A DNA stretch of 64,000 nt from Enoplosus armatus (Eukaryota > Chordata > Actinopteri > Centrarchiformes > Enoplosidae), in contig NC_092191.1 of the NCBI RefSeq assembly GCF_043641665.1, positions 3,172,001 to 3,236,000 on the forward strand, read 5' to 3'. The notes under the pieces were generated by a model. That model was not told the DNA's origin. It saw only the letters and a list, made by a program, of their open reading frames with translations, and did not search any database. Of this stretch, positions 12,117 to 25,006 are shown in pieces. The translations under genes were made by a program, and so were the position numbers. Each line of letters starts with the position of its first letter. Position 1 is the first letter of the stretch.

Positions 12117-14253
12117 ATTTCTGGTGATTTTAGAACTTTACTGAAAAGCTGATTCATCATTCTAGTGTATGTCCTCAGAGGCTCCAACATTAAAAAGAAA
12201 AACAGCTCAGATATCGTTGCAGTGTCAGTGTCGACTCACCCGAAATCGACCACTCAGCTCCGACTTACTGTAGCTCTCCATCCTCCGCGGTGGCTGACAA
12301 TCACAGCAGCAGCTCATTACAGGAGAAGCTGCTGATGTGAAACGACACTCAGACCGGCCTGTCGACTGGTAGGTGGGAGAGAAGCGCTGAGCAGTGAGTC
12401 GTTAAAACTACAGATGACGAACTTTAAGTCACACACTTCACAGGTGTGTTTCGCTCATTGTTCACCAGCTAATTATAGCTTATAAAACGGCAGGAGAGTG
12501 AAAGATATTGGTTCTTTAATGAAACAGTAAAACACGCCTCACATGTCCTCCACGACGTTCGACACAGTCATATCTCTGCGTAAGATGGTTTTAAAAGCTT
12601 TAGTCAATCTCAAATGGGCTTGTAAAACTCCACCAAATGGCACTGAGGCATATATCAGCATCCTTTATGTTGTTGAGGCAGAAGCAGCTTCCTCTTCATA
12701 CTCCTAATATGTTGGGGAAAAGCTGCCATGTTCAATCTCAACCAGTTGGTCCTATCAGTCAAAGGAGGATGGAAGAAGAATGACTTTCTTATATATTATC
12801 TTTCAGTAAAAGAGTAACAACTAGAGGGATGAATGTGATGCTCACAACTCCAGATATTGAAAAGAATTTGTTTAGAGGAGCCGGTGAGAGACGAATGTAT
12901 ACAGCGATGCCACGTGTGTTCACTAAAATCAATCATTATCTCCACCCCTCCTGCTCACAAGTGACGGTGACAACATTTTACAACCTGGTACACTTCATGT
13001 CATACACGTTATTTATTAGTGCCCGTGTAGGTATACACGAGTGTAAACACTATATTTACTTATTACTGAATGTGCATCCAAAGCCAAAGTGGAATAAGGA
13101 AGATAAGGCAGTAGTGATAATACAGTGTAGAAATACTCAATTTATTTACATATATTTTATATATATTACTTTATATACTGCTGGGTAGCTTGTGAATTCC
13201 CCCCTGGCTATCAACTAAGTCTAATTGATAATAATAATATCGTCATATATTTGTTGATTATATTTTGTATTATTTATCTGAATCTGGAAAGTTATCAAGT
13301 TAGACTTTGGAAGATTGTGTGTTTGTTTAGTCATCTTTCCAAAACCAAGTAGACACAAGAAATAGCGTAAGGAAAGAATTAAACTTGAATGTTAACTTCA
13401 GGCTCTAATTCCAAAAGGGTCTCTCGTTTTTAAAGACTAATTAATGCAGGTTTGGGTCATTTTTCCACGAGTCTGTTTGGGATCTGGTCTTAACATCTTG
13501 GACCCGCGAAGACGTCTGACATCAACTGCATGGAAGAGTTTAGGGATCTTAAAGTTCAGATCAGACTTTATCGTTTCAGTCAGTTAAATAGATATAAATC
13601 AAAGACCCATTGTGTCAAAAATAAAGATGCATAAAGAGCGTCACATCTGCCGCAGTTAAGATTGTAAACTGCACATGTGCAGTGACTGAAAAGCTTGACA
13701 GGCGTAGCAACAGTAATTGAGGGGGGCGGGGTTTAGCAACCGGTCAGTTTGGACCTTTTATCACCAGCTTTCACGGAAATTGAAATACTTTGGAGTTTTG
13801 AATCATAAAACAGATCATAATTCACAGAAATGGCAAATTAGATGATATATATTTAATATATTCATATTTGCATAAAATAATTACTGCTTCTTTTTAACAC
13901 CTGTGACCTCCCTGTTTGTGTTGTGCTTGATGAAAATCCCTCGTGGGATTGAAACTCATGAATCTTTTCTTCTGGGAGCGTTTAATTCTTCTTTTCAACC
14001 CGACATATAAACACAGCAGCCCGCGAACGCCCTGAAGTCCTGCTGCAGCACCCCTCCCGGCAGTCGACTCTTAACACAGGCTAATTTAAAAGTAAGAAAA
14101 GTTAATTATTTTTTCAGTAAAAGGTCTTCCCTTCCACGAGACTCTCTTTTCGTTGCCACCGAGTTGAGGCGACACTGGCGGCCATGCGACGCAACTCTCT
14201 GCAGTGTTTTCTGTACAAACTCTGCGGACATTTGCCTCGTCTTACAGCCAAAT

Positions 14254-14267
14254 GTTGCCATGGCAAC
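14254..14267. promoter_or_regulatory. Perfect palindromic RFX X-box
   Basis: GTTGCCATGGCAAC is a full 14-bp inverted repeat, the ideal RFX-family binding site. It stands in non-coding sequence with no gene start nearby. Related CCATGGCAACC sequences occur at 10687-10697 and 21302-21312. Confidence 0.55.
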
Positions 14268-14494
14268 AGTGAGGGTTCAAATCCCACCTCTTCCTCTCCT
14301 CCTCCGCCAATCTCCTCTCGATCCAATCTTCTCTCCCAGTGAAACCATTAAATTATCAATCCCCAACCCCCTCAGGGTTCATATCTCCGCATCATCTCAC
14401 TCTCTCTCGCTCTCCCTCTGTCAATATTTACAGAGTTTCTCATAGACTCTCTCAGGTAATAGTGTCTTATTCCCAAAGCTCTGCATGGTGCAAA

Positions 14495-14498
<4 letters not shown>

Positions 14499-14540
<42 letters not shown>
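14499..14540. repeat. (CA)21 microsatellite
   Basis: Forty-two uninterrupted bases of CA. Confidence 0.95.
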
Positions 14541-14542
<2 letters not shown>

Positions 14543-14693
14543 CAGTGTGAAATAGTCATTCCATCTAAATGAGTGCTATTCAACTAACTGTCCCTGCTGA
14601 CTGCTTCAACTTCCTGCATGTGTGTGTGTGTGTGGCTCCATCTTCACCCATGTAGATGTGCTTGTTCAAGTGGATGCATGTGTGCCCTTCCTC

Positions 14694-14696
<3 letters not shown>

Positions 14697-14731
<35 letters not shown>

Positions 14732-14774
14732 ACTCAGGCGTGTGCCTCAGTGTGTGTGTGTGTGTGTGTGTGTG
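14697..14774. repeat. (TG)n compound microsatellite
   Basis: TG tracts at 14697-14730 and 14751-14774, in the orientation opposite to the CA tract 160 bp upstream. Confidence 0.95.
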
Positions 14775-15192
14775 TTACACTGATAGCTCACTGTCCCTTC
14801 AGGTAATCTCATGGTTGAGGAGAGAGAGAGATAGAAAAAGGGAAAAAGAAACATTCTGTGAGAGAGAAATTAAGACAGAGAGAAACATCCCTGCTGCAAG
14901 AACTGAAAAGATCTGAAATGACAATAAATATGTTTACTCTTATAGATGTGTGCAGATGGCAGACAGATATATTCACCTCTCTGCCTGCCTTCACAGCTGG
15001 TTTTACTGGTTTTACTGTTTTTTTTTACTGGTTGTTAATGATTTACTACCAGTTTATTTCCTCCTTCTCTGGAAGTAAAAACATCATTTACCTGGTTTTA
15101 CTGTCATCCATGACATCCGGCACTGAAAGCCAAATGTCACGTTTTCATTGACTCGTGAAGAAAGGTTATCGCTAATACAGTGGAACAGAAAA

Positions 15193-15717
15193 TACACTAC
15201 ACAGCCTAAAGTATGCCGGAACAGCCTCTTCTCTTCTGGGAACGCTGAGATTTTGGAAACTGGCTGCTGGGATTTGCTCCCATTGAGCCACAAGAGCCTT
15301 AAGGTGCAGTCAGACAAACGTTTAAAACAGCGAAATCTATTAATCTCATGATGAACTTAAAGACGCAAATGTTCACTGTTGACCGACAGAAGCAGCGCTG
15401 ACATTCGAGGGAAACTAAGATCCAGAATGGAGGAAGTGTCTGACTAGCGTTAGCACGTCCCAGCTTGCTAGCATGTTTAGCCGTTGTAGCCCTGTGAGTC
15501 GCTAAGGCCTGGCCCCCGTTCATCCCAAATGTGTTGGATGGGGTTGAGGTCTGGGTTCTTTGCAGGCCAGTCACATCGAACTGGGAAAACGATTCCTTTA
15601 TGGACCTGGCTTTGTGCACGAGGGTATTGTCAGATTGAAACACAAAAGGACCTTCCACAAACTGCTGCCACAAAGATAGAAGTGAAGCATTGTCTAAAAT
15701 ATCATTGAATGCTGTAG
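15193..15717 (-). pseudogene. Broken Tc1/mariner transposon, 3' half, with an internal insertion
   Basis: The sequence reads from a Tc1-like terminal repeat (TACACTACACAGCCTAAAGT, from 15193) back into the C-terminal part of a Tc1 transposase on the minus strand. Minus-strand translation of 15540-15673 shows W-Q-Q-F-x-E-G-P-F-V-F-Q-x-D-N and V-H-K-A-R-S-I-K, the family's catalytic DDE region. The very C-terminal piece lies at 15200-15303, and about 200 bp of unrelated sequence (about 15304-15505) separates the two. The 5' half is missing; the break at 15717 abuts another repeat. Not functional. Confidence 0.75.
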
Positions 15718-16000
15718 GGACTAACCGAAACCATGAGAGTTAGTTGATTAATCAATTAGTTAATCAAAAGAAAATTAATTGCCAACTATTTTTCAAACAA
15801 AATTGCCCAACGTTTGCTCGTTCCAGCCTCTTAAATGCGAGGATTTGCTGCTTTTCTTTGTCATTTATGAGTACATGAAGAGTCTCTGGGCTCACTTTGA
15901 GCTCTGGGAAATTGTGATGAGCATCTTTCACAATTTTTTCACATTTTATAGACTAAACGATTAATTGATAATGAAAATAATCATTAGTCGCAGCCCTACA
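15717..16000 (+). repeat. Dispersed repeat family R1, near full length
   Basis: It starts AGGGACTAACCG, runs through GATTAATCAATTAGTTAATC and CGAGGATTTGCTGCTTTTCT, and ends ATCATTAGTCGCAGCCCT. It abuts the broken Tc1 element at its left end, so it may have inserted there or marks a deletion junction. Confidence 0.65.
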
Positions 16001-18519
16001 TATGAGCAGCCACACAATGTGTGTGTGTGATAAAATGTGATTTTCAGATATTTCATATGTAAAATGAAAGACCATGTAATAAATTCACATATAGGCACAT
16101 GTGGTTTTTGGAAAACATCTATTTCACATGTTCAAACAGTGTCATAGTGTTGACCACAGGTGTGCATACTGTGAATACACGCACATGTGCACATACCGTA
16201 TGTACGGACATGTGTAAACAAAAACAAACCTGCAGATCGTTGCAAACACACATTTTTAAAACGCACACATACAAACATACAGCAGAGATTTACCCTCAGC
16301 AGCCACATATGGAGACTGAAATGGTGAAGTGAAGCAAGTGAAAGTGATATCTCTAGATGTTAAATATTTAAATCCCCAATAGTTTCACAGCTGGTGCCGG
16401 CAGATAGCGAAATCAAACATGCAATATGGTGTGGGCTCACATTCATTCATCTATATATACTTTATATACACGAGAGGAAATTACAGAATGTTTGCATCAG
16501 CAGACTTTAATGAATATTTATGACTATTAGAAAAACATGGTGACCTATAGAAAGAAGGAGCACTCGGCCGTGGGTTATCCAAACAGCTGTTGATAACTTC
16601 TGTTGATAAATAAACAATATGAACACTTTTATTAAGCAGCTTTATGAGAATTATCTTTAAAAATGATCTCACCTGAACAGTTGTTTTCTAACTGTTCTTC
16701 TTCCGTCATTCTCTTTGTCTCCTTTATTCTCTCACTTTCTCCTTTTCAGTTTTTCTATTACATTCTCTCTCTCGCTGTACTAATGTGATTCTAAAATCAC
16801 TGGTGCCTAAGCAAATGATTATACAGGCCAGTACCAAATGAGAGCAGACAGTTTGATGGGCAACAAGTCAACCGTATTGAACATCAGCTCGTCTGTGTCT
16901 GTATTAAAACATGGCAGATGACAATTATCGTACAAGTGCCTGAAACTGAGGCAGCTGTCAGAAACGACAGGACGAAGGTAATTTTTAGACCACGGGGAAC
17001 ATGACAAAACTCTCCTGCCAGCTGCACGATGTGCTGCTTGATGACCTCGCTGACAGAGGTCCGAGTTAATTACATAAGAAAGTCTAAAATCTCTTTGATG
17101 TGGTGCTGTGACACGGCTGAAGGTTTTGTTTTTTTTCCCCCAGTGGCAGCAGGGGCGACAGGTAGCCGTGAGTCTGCAGCAGCAGCGTGACCAGTCAAAT
17201 CCGCATTAATTAAATGAGCTGCTGCTCTGCCGCCGCCTGCCCTGCCACCAACAAAACAGCTGATGAGCAGAACCCGATCACGGATCAATGCTCAGGCCTC
17301 TTTGTAGTGAGGCGGGAACGGGACTGAGACTCTGGACTAAGCCATGACTGACTTAATTCCAGTTACACGACTGATCAGTTTGACAGCCCTGCAATGACAA
17401 GAAAGAGAGCTTCAAGGGCGAGACCAAATCCACCCACAGCAGCCTTAGATTACAGACTAACTCCACGCTACGTCCCGTGTGGAGGGAAAGCTTTGCTGCA
17501 CTGACCTCTGTGGGTCGAACAGTGTAAGTCTGTTGAACCTCTGACCACACACACGATCACAGCTGGGTGTGGTCGAGTGTGAACTTTCCGTTCCAGAAGT
17601 AAGAAAACGTCATTCAAAATGCCGTTGATTCGTAACTATTAACTAAACATCCATCCTGGATACAGAGCCTTGCAGTGTGGCGTGTGGGCCTAGAAAGGGA
17701 CGATATTTAAAAAATAAGGAATTAAAAAAACAACCAGTTTGGGGGTTTTATGTTTACTTTGAGTGTGAGCTCATCACCGATCCATTCCTACTGTGTGAGA
17801 ATATTTATTTATCTATTTGGATCCCCATTAGCCACTACCAAGGTAGCAACTACTCTTCCTGGGGTCCACACAAGTAATATATATATATATACATATATAC
17901 TCCTTCCACCGCTGCTTATTACAATTGAACAAAGAGTCACATAGATGGACACATAACTGGTCTACCGGCCCACCAGCATCATCAGTTTATTCTGGTGACG
18001 GACAGCAAAGGATTTGTTTTTCATTTCTGGAGATACAAAGAGCTCCCAAAGAATTACTCAGAGTATAATGAGCACCCTAACAAACGATGTTATAACCACC
18101 TCAAATCTCTAATGCGAGTAATGACTAACATGAGTTTATCAGTCAGTGAGTCAGCAAGTAAAGTGGTTTGAAAAATAAAGCATTTTTGGGGGGGGGGTTT
18201 GCACCTTTTTGCTCATGCACCTCGCCGCCTCAATAACAAACCTAAAAGTTTGATTCAAATAGAAATATACTTTAGAAAGTAGGCCATTTGGTAAAAACTT
18301 TTCTTTATATCAATATGATAAAATATAAACAACACGTGTTTTCAACCTTCAGGACGGACACATGTATATTCCTGGTACTTCAACGTACTTCTTTGTCTAT
18401 TTAGGGAATAATTAAAAGGTTTTGTTAAATTGTTTGGACAAATATTTATATTATATATTATATTTATAGCACTGGCAGGTCTTTCTGGGAAGATGAGCCA
18501 GGTTGGTGGAGAAAAAAAT
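16001..18519. other. Intergenic
   Basis: No gene recognised. It contains the LINE tail at 17798, a short AT repeat at 17876-17900, and a G homopolymer at about 18187-18197. Confidence 0.55.
17798..17876 (-). mobile_element. LINE-type 3' tail, reverse
   Basis: GGATCCCCATTAGCCACTAC followed by TACTCTTCCTGGGGTCCACA matches the well-known conserved 3' end of a fish non-LTR retroposon. It is flanked on the left by TATTTATTTATCTATTT and on the right by an AT repeat. Confidence 0.6.
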
Positions 18520-18835
18520 CAAAACCTTAACAAAATGTTCAGTTTTAGTGGTTTATCCATAATTGTGATGGGTTCTGACAAACACATAATGGTTTGTTGG
18601 TGGTCTGTTGTAATCTACTGGAAATCATCACATAACCAATGCAGCTTGTAATGGAAACCATTACAAAACACTGCTCAAAGATGTAGTGGAAACCATTAGA
18701 TCCGAGTCCAAAACCCACGACAAACCATTATGCAATGGATCTAATGGGTTATGAAGCTTTTTAATGGTTTGTAATGTTTCAGTCACAATGGAAATCACAA
18801 AGGTTCATCTAATGGTTTCTGATGTTTTCTTTTTT
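18520..18835. repeat. Cluster of palindromic AAACCATTA / TAATGGTTT motifs
   Basis: At least six copies of TAATGGTTT/AAACCATTA-type motifs alternate in orientation over 300 bp (near 18588, 18652, 18682, 18722, 18760, 18809), with TCTAATGG and GGATCTAATGG linking some of them. The interval can fold back on itself, as in a miniature inverted-repeat or foldback element. The family was not identified and no clear terminal duplication was found. Confidence 0.5.
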
Positions 18836-19171
18836 CCACGGTAAGTACACCAAAAAGTTAATTACAGAGCTACAGAATAACTCCTGGAACACAGAGAACA
18901 TTACAGACTGACATTTAACAGTTTTAAGAGATGCAGAGGTTGACTTATTCAGTTAATTTGCTACTGAGTTGATGCTGGAAATAGGTCTACTGTACATTAA
19001 CCCACTCACCCACATGTGGAAATAAAGTAAAAGCTTTATGAAACATACAAAAATACCATTTGTCTGTGTTTTAATTATGTTTTCATGGTTCTTGAGACAC
19101 TTTCCCTGAAATGTTCTAGCTTTTTTCCCCTCGTGTACCCGCCGTTTGGACAGAGATGGCTCTTTATGGAT

Positions 19172-19235
19172 TTTTACATTACATTATATTAATTTGGCAG
19201 ACACTTCAGTCCAAAAAAGAGAGTTAAAATAAGTG
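19172..19235. repeat. 'TTTGGCAGACAC' dispersed repeat fragment
   Basis: TTACATTACATTATATTAAT then TTTGGCAGACACTTCAGTCC is a diverged copy of the abundant fish repeat containing ACATTACATTT...TTTGGCAGACGCTTTTATCC. Only the end is present. Confidence 0.55.
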
Positions 19236-19393
19236 CATTCAACCTCCTAATGAATGAAAATCAGACCTCAGTAAGTGAAACCATGGGATGTCTACTGCAG
19301 CAGCAGATATAGTTTAACTGAGGTTAAGTCATACATATCCTGACCCACCTCATCTAAAGGTCAGTTTAGTTTGTAGATGGCTGCCTTAACTAA

Positions 19394-19560
19394 GGCTGCA
19401 CCAAAAAACAAAATAAAAATTGGATTTACTGTCACATAGGAAAGGAGAGAAAAACAGCAAATCCTCATAAGAAGCTGGGATTTGGGAACGTTTTGTATTT
19501 TTGCTTGAAAAATTACTGAAACGATTAATTGATGATCAAAATCGTTGACGTTTAATTTTC
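19394..19560 (-). repeat. Dispersed repeat family R1, reverse copy
   Basis: It begins AAGGCTGCACC (the reverse end), carries AGCAAATCCTCATAAGAAGC, and ends in ACGATTAATTGATGATCAAA. The orientation is opposite to most copies here. Confidence 0.55.
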
Positions 19561-22500
19561 AACAACAATAACCACTCATTGAATATAAATATTTGTTTAT
19601 AATGAATACACTGCAGGAAACCCTGAGGATGAGTTTCCAGCCTGCGACTCTGCTGTCCTGACTTCAATAGTGAGTTTGATCCACGACTGTGGGGCCAAGA
19701 CAGAGACCGGACCCAGATGAGCGACTACAGGGTCCTGCAGGCAGCCAATCACGCAGAGGCAGAGGAGCGAGATGGTCGAGCTACTCGAGCATTAAACAGT
19801 GAAACCCAAACATAACAAACAAAAAGCTGGCAGTGAGGTCCCTTCACTGCCCTTTAGAAAAGCACCAAAGTCTTGAACTGCAGCAGAGAAACTATTATAT
19901 TTACCTACTCTGACACTCATTTGCAGCAGAGTTTACAATTGAGAAGCGTGAAGTTAATTCAAGGTGTTAGCATTCATTTGTGTGCAACCTTTGTGTACTT
20001 ATACACAGAACAATTTACAAGACAGAAATAGACATGCAGCTGAAAACAAGGACAACAAAGCTGAACAAAGACAGGTAGAAATAAACATAAACCTATTATA
20101 TACATACATATACTTACACAAAAATGACTTTATATACATGAAGTGGGTGGATATGTACGGTATATATAGAGTGCATGATGTGTACATGTTAAAGCACTGT
20201 GTGTATTTTAAACTGTGAATATATAATTTGTCATTTGTGGATGTTTTAGTGTTGAAGGTTGTTGACACTATATGACAGATTTAGCTGTTCGTCATAGTGA
20301 ATGATCTGTGGAAAATAAATGTTGTAATCTAAAATGAAAGAGATGAAACAAGCCTTCCCACGGGGATCATCTCCACCGGTATTCTGCAGAAAGTGATGCT
20401 GTTGATGATAACGTCACGTTAATGAGTAACTCTGCTCACAAACATCATTTGGCTGATTCAGCAGAGGGACTTCAGCTGATCACTGTCAATAAACGCAGGC
20501 AGACGTTATTACTCTTGTTGAATTCAAGTCAATTTTAAGGAATCTAATTTATCACTGTATTCTCAGTAACTCAATATCTGTGTATGCACTGTAAGTGGAT
20601 GTTATGTGTGCTCCTTTGTAGCATGTGACAGTTGTTCCTAGTCCGTGTACGTTGCTTGTATTAATTGTTTTATTCATGTTTTTATGCTGCCTTCTCGGCC
20701 TGGTCTCTCCTGAAAAATAGATTGTAATCTCTGTGACACTTTTACCTTCATAGATAACAGAACGTTTCTTTAAAAAAGAGTTACGAATGTGGACGTAACT
20801 TTTAATATGCGCTGTAGGCACGACATGAAAAGCAGCAAGGCTCTGGGATTTGTAGTTTGCTACAACAACAACAACAACAACACATCATTGTTTCTTTTGC
20901 CAGGTATATAATTTCACCATTACCCTGAGTCTTAGAGACGGTTCTGGTTTCATCCTCCCATCAGGTGCCGAGTGAAGTGACCAACGGGTCAAATTACAGT
21001 TGGTGTAGTCGTTTACGTCACCCAGATTCAGGGTGCAGGAGGTGACACGTGAATCTATTACAGCAATATCCAAACTACTGTGGAGGAATGTCTGTTCACA
21101 CACACACACACACACAAACTCACATAGTGCACATGCACACGTACAGTACGAACACACACCGGCATGTACACACAGCTAACCCCTTCCCCTCATATACACA
21201 CACTGACACACACACACAACTGCTCATTCTCTATTCCAGTAGCTTGCCGTCTGGAACTTATCGATGGCCGATCAATACTTTCTGATCGATTGACCCTATC
21301 ACCATGGCAACCACCATTTAGCCCACTATCTTGGGCCATTCATTATAAAAGCCATTAAGCCCTTTGTGTGTATGTGTGTGAGTTATTGCTACTATTAGAG
21401 AAGAACGAGGCTCCTGCTGTCTGTAAACTATGCTTACAGAGCAGCTGCTGCTTCCTGTTTAACACGCCACAGATACGTGTTTTATTGTTCATACATGAAG
21501 CTAAAGACCCTGAAAACACATTTTCCCTCTCAGATGTTTCGTATAAGTGATGGAGTCCTTCAGGAAGACGCTTTTGTCTGCCACACATTTCTGTATTTGT
21601 GCTCTTCTCGCTGGTTTGAAGTCGGACCGGCTTTGATGGAAAAGGTGATGTCATATTTACAACTACCAATCAGATTTTAATCATTTAGGAATCTTAATCT
21701 AATCACAGCTATTGGGTTGTTACCTTATGTTACCAGGGAGACGCTACTGTCAATCAAATCTGATCAAACCACGTGCGCATAGCCCCGAAGAAGCAGATAT
21801 AGCTGCGTTTTTCATATTAAATTATAGCTACGGATGTTTTTTATGACTTTAACTTGCTTATTTGGCCCAAACATTTGACCTGGGAGTTGGGACCTGGCCT
21901 GGTTCAAATAATGATGTGCTTGTTGACATCATGACTTGATACCATGTCCAAAGGTAAGATGGCGAATTTACTCTAAAATGAACATCATGCTGCATTGAAG
22001 AAGACTTGTGTGTTATGTTTACTGAGGTAATAAATCAAGTGAGAAGTAGGGTCATTTTCACAAAGACATCTATACAATCAGACAACCCAATGTTTTGTAA
22101 CCAGTAGAGTCGCCCCCCACTGGCCATCAGAAAGATAGCAGGTTTAAGGCATTTCTGCTTCATTTTTCAGACACGGAGGTTGTTGCTTGGTTAATGCAAA
22201 ATAAAACATTGTGACCCCCCTTCAGAACAGAAATCAGCTAACATGAACATCATTTCAGCCTAATTGTTGAAACAAAATTAGGTTTATATTCATATTTTTC
22301 TCTAATCTTTGCTTTTTAAATTGTTTTGTCTCTTAAGAGCTATAAAAGGGGAACATCATTCCCTGTGATGGAGGTTGCAAATAGATATTTCTCTATTTCT
22401 GCTCTAGTAAATTCTTTCAGGCAACATGTATTTTCAACAAATCTTAAACAGTTGATCCTCTATATTTGAAAAAGATATACATACTGTGGAAAGACAGTTT

Positions 22501-23384
22501 GCCTTTTAACCTCATGGCCGCTGTGATGCTGCGAGTAGAAAGATCAAAAAAACATCAAACTGATCCCAACATATGACGCTTAATGTACACGCACAGCGGG
22601 ACAGAAATAATGAGGTCGACATGCCGATACGTATCGATTATCGCGTTGTTAATGCATGTGATTGATTCAGTTTACTGTCACTCATGCGTTGAGGTTTAAC
22701 CTACAGTTTTTGTCAGGGCTTTCAGAAAACAGGAAGTCTATTAACATAATCGATGCAACACTCTGACATTTCCACCGTACTTTGAGTGTGCAGCGCTAAC
22801 TGGCCTTTTGAACACTTGTCAAATTCTGGCTGCCACTACAGATCAGCAGGTATCAAACCACGGAGCATTCAGGACGGTCAAATAACTCACTATTCACTAA
22901 CAGTCTTCCCCTTTATGTTACAAAGAAAAATGGCTTTCCCTTCTTTCTGTGGTCCGTATTTCTTTGCCAGTCCAACATGTTTTTGCTGCCCTGCGAGCAG
23001 ACGGGCCTACAGATGTCTCTGTCAGTTGTTCGGTCCGGCTGTCACGCTTTGGTCCAGAGTGAGATGCCCTCAAAAAACAGATTGCCATTAAATTTGCTCC
23101 GAATATTCACAGTCCCAAGAGGATGATTCCTAATGATTTTGGTGACCCCTCCCCGACCTTCCGACCACCGGGACAAGATTTCCGCTTGCACGCAAGAAAT
23201 ATTGAAATCTAATGACCAGATTGGCAGGGCATTCATGTCCCCCACAGAATTACCTCTTTCCATTTTGGACCCACAGAAAAAGCTATTTTGTTCATGACTT
23301 TTGGTGTATGGCAAGTGAAGAAGGACACTTCTTGTTTTACATTCTGTAAACTACGTTAGAGTCAGTGTTTTTCAGGTTATGTGT
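19561..23384. other. Intergenic
   Basis: No gene recognised. It holds a CAA microsatellite (20863-20882), CA tracts near 21098-21115, a repeat-poor patch at 21200-21360 with CACCATGGCAACC, and an isolated TATAAAAGGGG at 22341. Open frames up to 104 codons are unrecognised. Confidence 0.5.
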
Positions 23385-23600
23385 GGAGCTTTGTAGCCTC
23401 TTTTAGCTCATTGTTTTGGTTTTACGGCACAATTACAGTTCGGTTCAGTCTCACCGCTGTCAGGTAAAGTTCAGCAGCTAAAGAGACAGATGTTTGAATA
23501 TTGTGAGTGGATATTAATCAGGTGGCCAGAAACATGACTCAAAATGAATGCTTGTCTGTTGGTCGTAGCAACTTTATTATTATCACCTTATAATATATCA
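23385..23600. repeat. Dispersed repeat family R2, shorter copy
   Basis: It contains CTTTGTAGCCTCTTTTAGCT, CAGTCTCACCGCTGTCAGGT, and CAGCAGCTAAAGAGACAGAT in the family order. The 3' part is truncated. Confidence 0.5.
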
Positions 23601-24173
23601 GGGCTGTGAGTCTCCTAACCACGAGGTGGCCAAAATAATAAACTTTAAAGTCTCTAAACGTGAAGCAAATACTGTTTATGTATATGTCTGTAATTATAAT
23701 ATCAGGTCAACTGGTATTGTGCTTTTATGATCTTTCTTGAAAGTGAGATCTTGATAAAATAAACACTAACGGCACAGTGATAGTTTTGCTTTGCCCATAA
23801 TTAAACATATAGACAGTGAGACGTGTTCTGTGGCATTAATCAGCTGCACAATGTGAAAGTCAAATGATAGACAGCTGAAATGAAAGCACATCTGTTCCAG
23901 GAGACGGACATGAGTCGGACAACTTAAAATAAAACAGCTTTATGTGTTCCTTCGCCTCTCAACATGAATCAAAGCATTATGAGCAAACAGAAGTTGTGGC
24001 TATAATCTGGTCAGAGCGTGACATCTCCCCAAAAATAGACACCAAATGGTGACAAAATATTCCTTCAACCCCAAAATGATCCTGTAAGAACAGATTTTTT
24101 AAATATCACTTCAAGGCAGGAGTGTGTGATTCACAGAGGAGAGGGGGAGGTGAAGAACGGTGTGTGTCTATCT

Positions 24174-24300
24174 CACACACACACACACACACACACACAC
24201 ATTTACTTCTCTTAATGCATACTGAATAGTTTCACTGTGATGAAGACTTCCTGATACAAGGCACATTTTGTTTATGAAACCCTTGACATGGGGAAAAAGC

Positions 24301-24366
<66 letters not shown>

Positions 24367-24453
24367 TGTGTGCCAGAGAGAGAGATGGCATTTAGTCTCA
24401 GCAGCAGAGAAGGCCAACTGGACAAGTTGGCAAGGACAGAGGAGAGAAAGTAT

Positions 24454-24503
<50 letters not shown>

Positions 24504-24632
24504 GCGGGTGTGTGTGCGCGCGTCACAGAGGGAGTTTGTCATGCCCACTTGTCTATGTCCGGCAGATTTCTACTCCCCATGGGACACACACACTCACATA
24601 AACTCACACACACATTCAAACACGCTCACACA

Positions 24633-24668
<36 letters not shown>

Positions 24669-24969
24669 GTGCCCTTCTTGCTGACACTGCTTTTTAATAT
24701 TTCACTACATGCAGGGCTAGCCATATGCTGCCCTGTCATACACCTACACACACACACACACACAGAGAGAGGAAAATTAACACTTGCATGTACACATGCA
24801 GCACATTTTTGCATTACTGTATCTGTGAGGACATTTTAGGTCATTGAAAAACCAAAACTGTGACTTCAACCAAAACCCTAAAATGTTCCTATTTATAATG
24901 AGAGCTGCATTTTTACTATCTTTCTGAGGACACTTGGCAGAGATGGATGACAACTGACTCTCATAAACA

Positions 24970-25004
<35 letters not shown>
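24174..25004. repeat. Cluster of six long CA/TG microsatellites in both orientations
   Basis: CA 24174-24200; TG 24303-24372; TG 24459-24522 (ending GTGTGCGCGCG); CA 24635-24666; CA 24746-24764; CA 24970-25004. The opposed tracts could pair as large hairpins, and long CA/TG alternation is prone to Z-DNA. Several open frames of 60-138 codons here are dipeptide translations and not genes. Confidence 0.95.

Positions 25005-25006
<2 letters not shown>

Larger units (their letters stand above)
12117..15192. other. Intergenic
   Basis: No gene recognised. It holds the palindromic X-box (14254) and CA/TG microsatellites (14499, 14697). The 119-codon frame at 12829-13188 has no known domain and runs into AT repeat. 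Confidence 0.55.

Noticed and set aside
14264..14286. tRNA-like T-arm (GGTTCAAATCC)
   Set aside because: The possible T-stem has a mismatch, and no D-arm, anticodon arm or acceptor stem could be built upstream.
24168..24839. Several 99-138 codon frames on both strands
   Set aside because: They are dipeptide translations (Thr-His, Cys-Val) of the CA/TG cluster.
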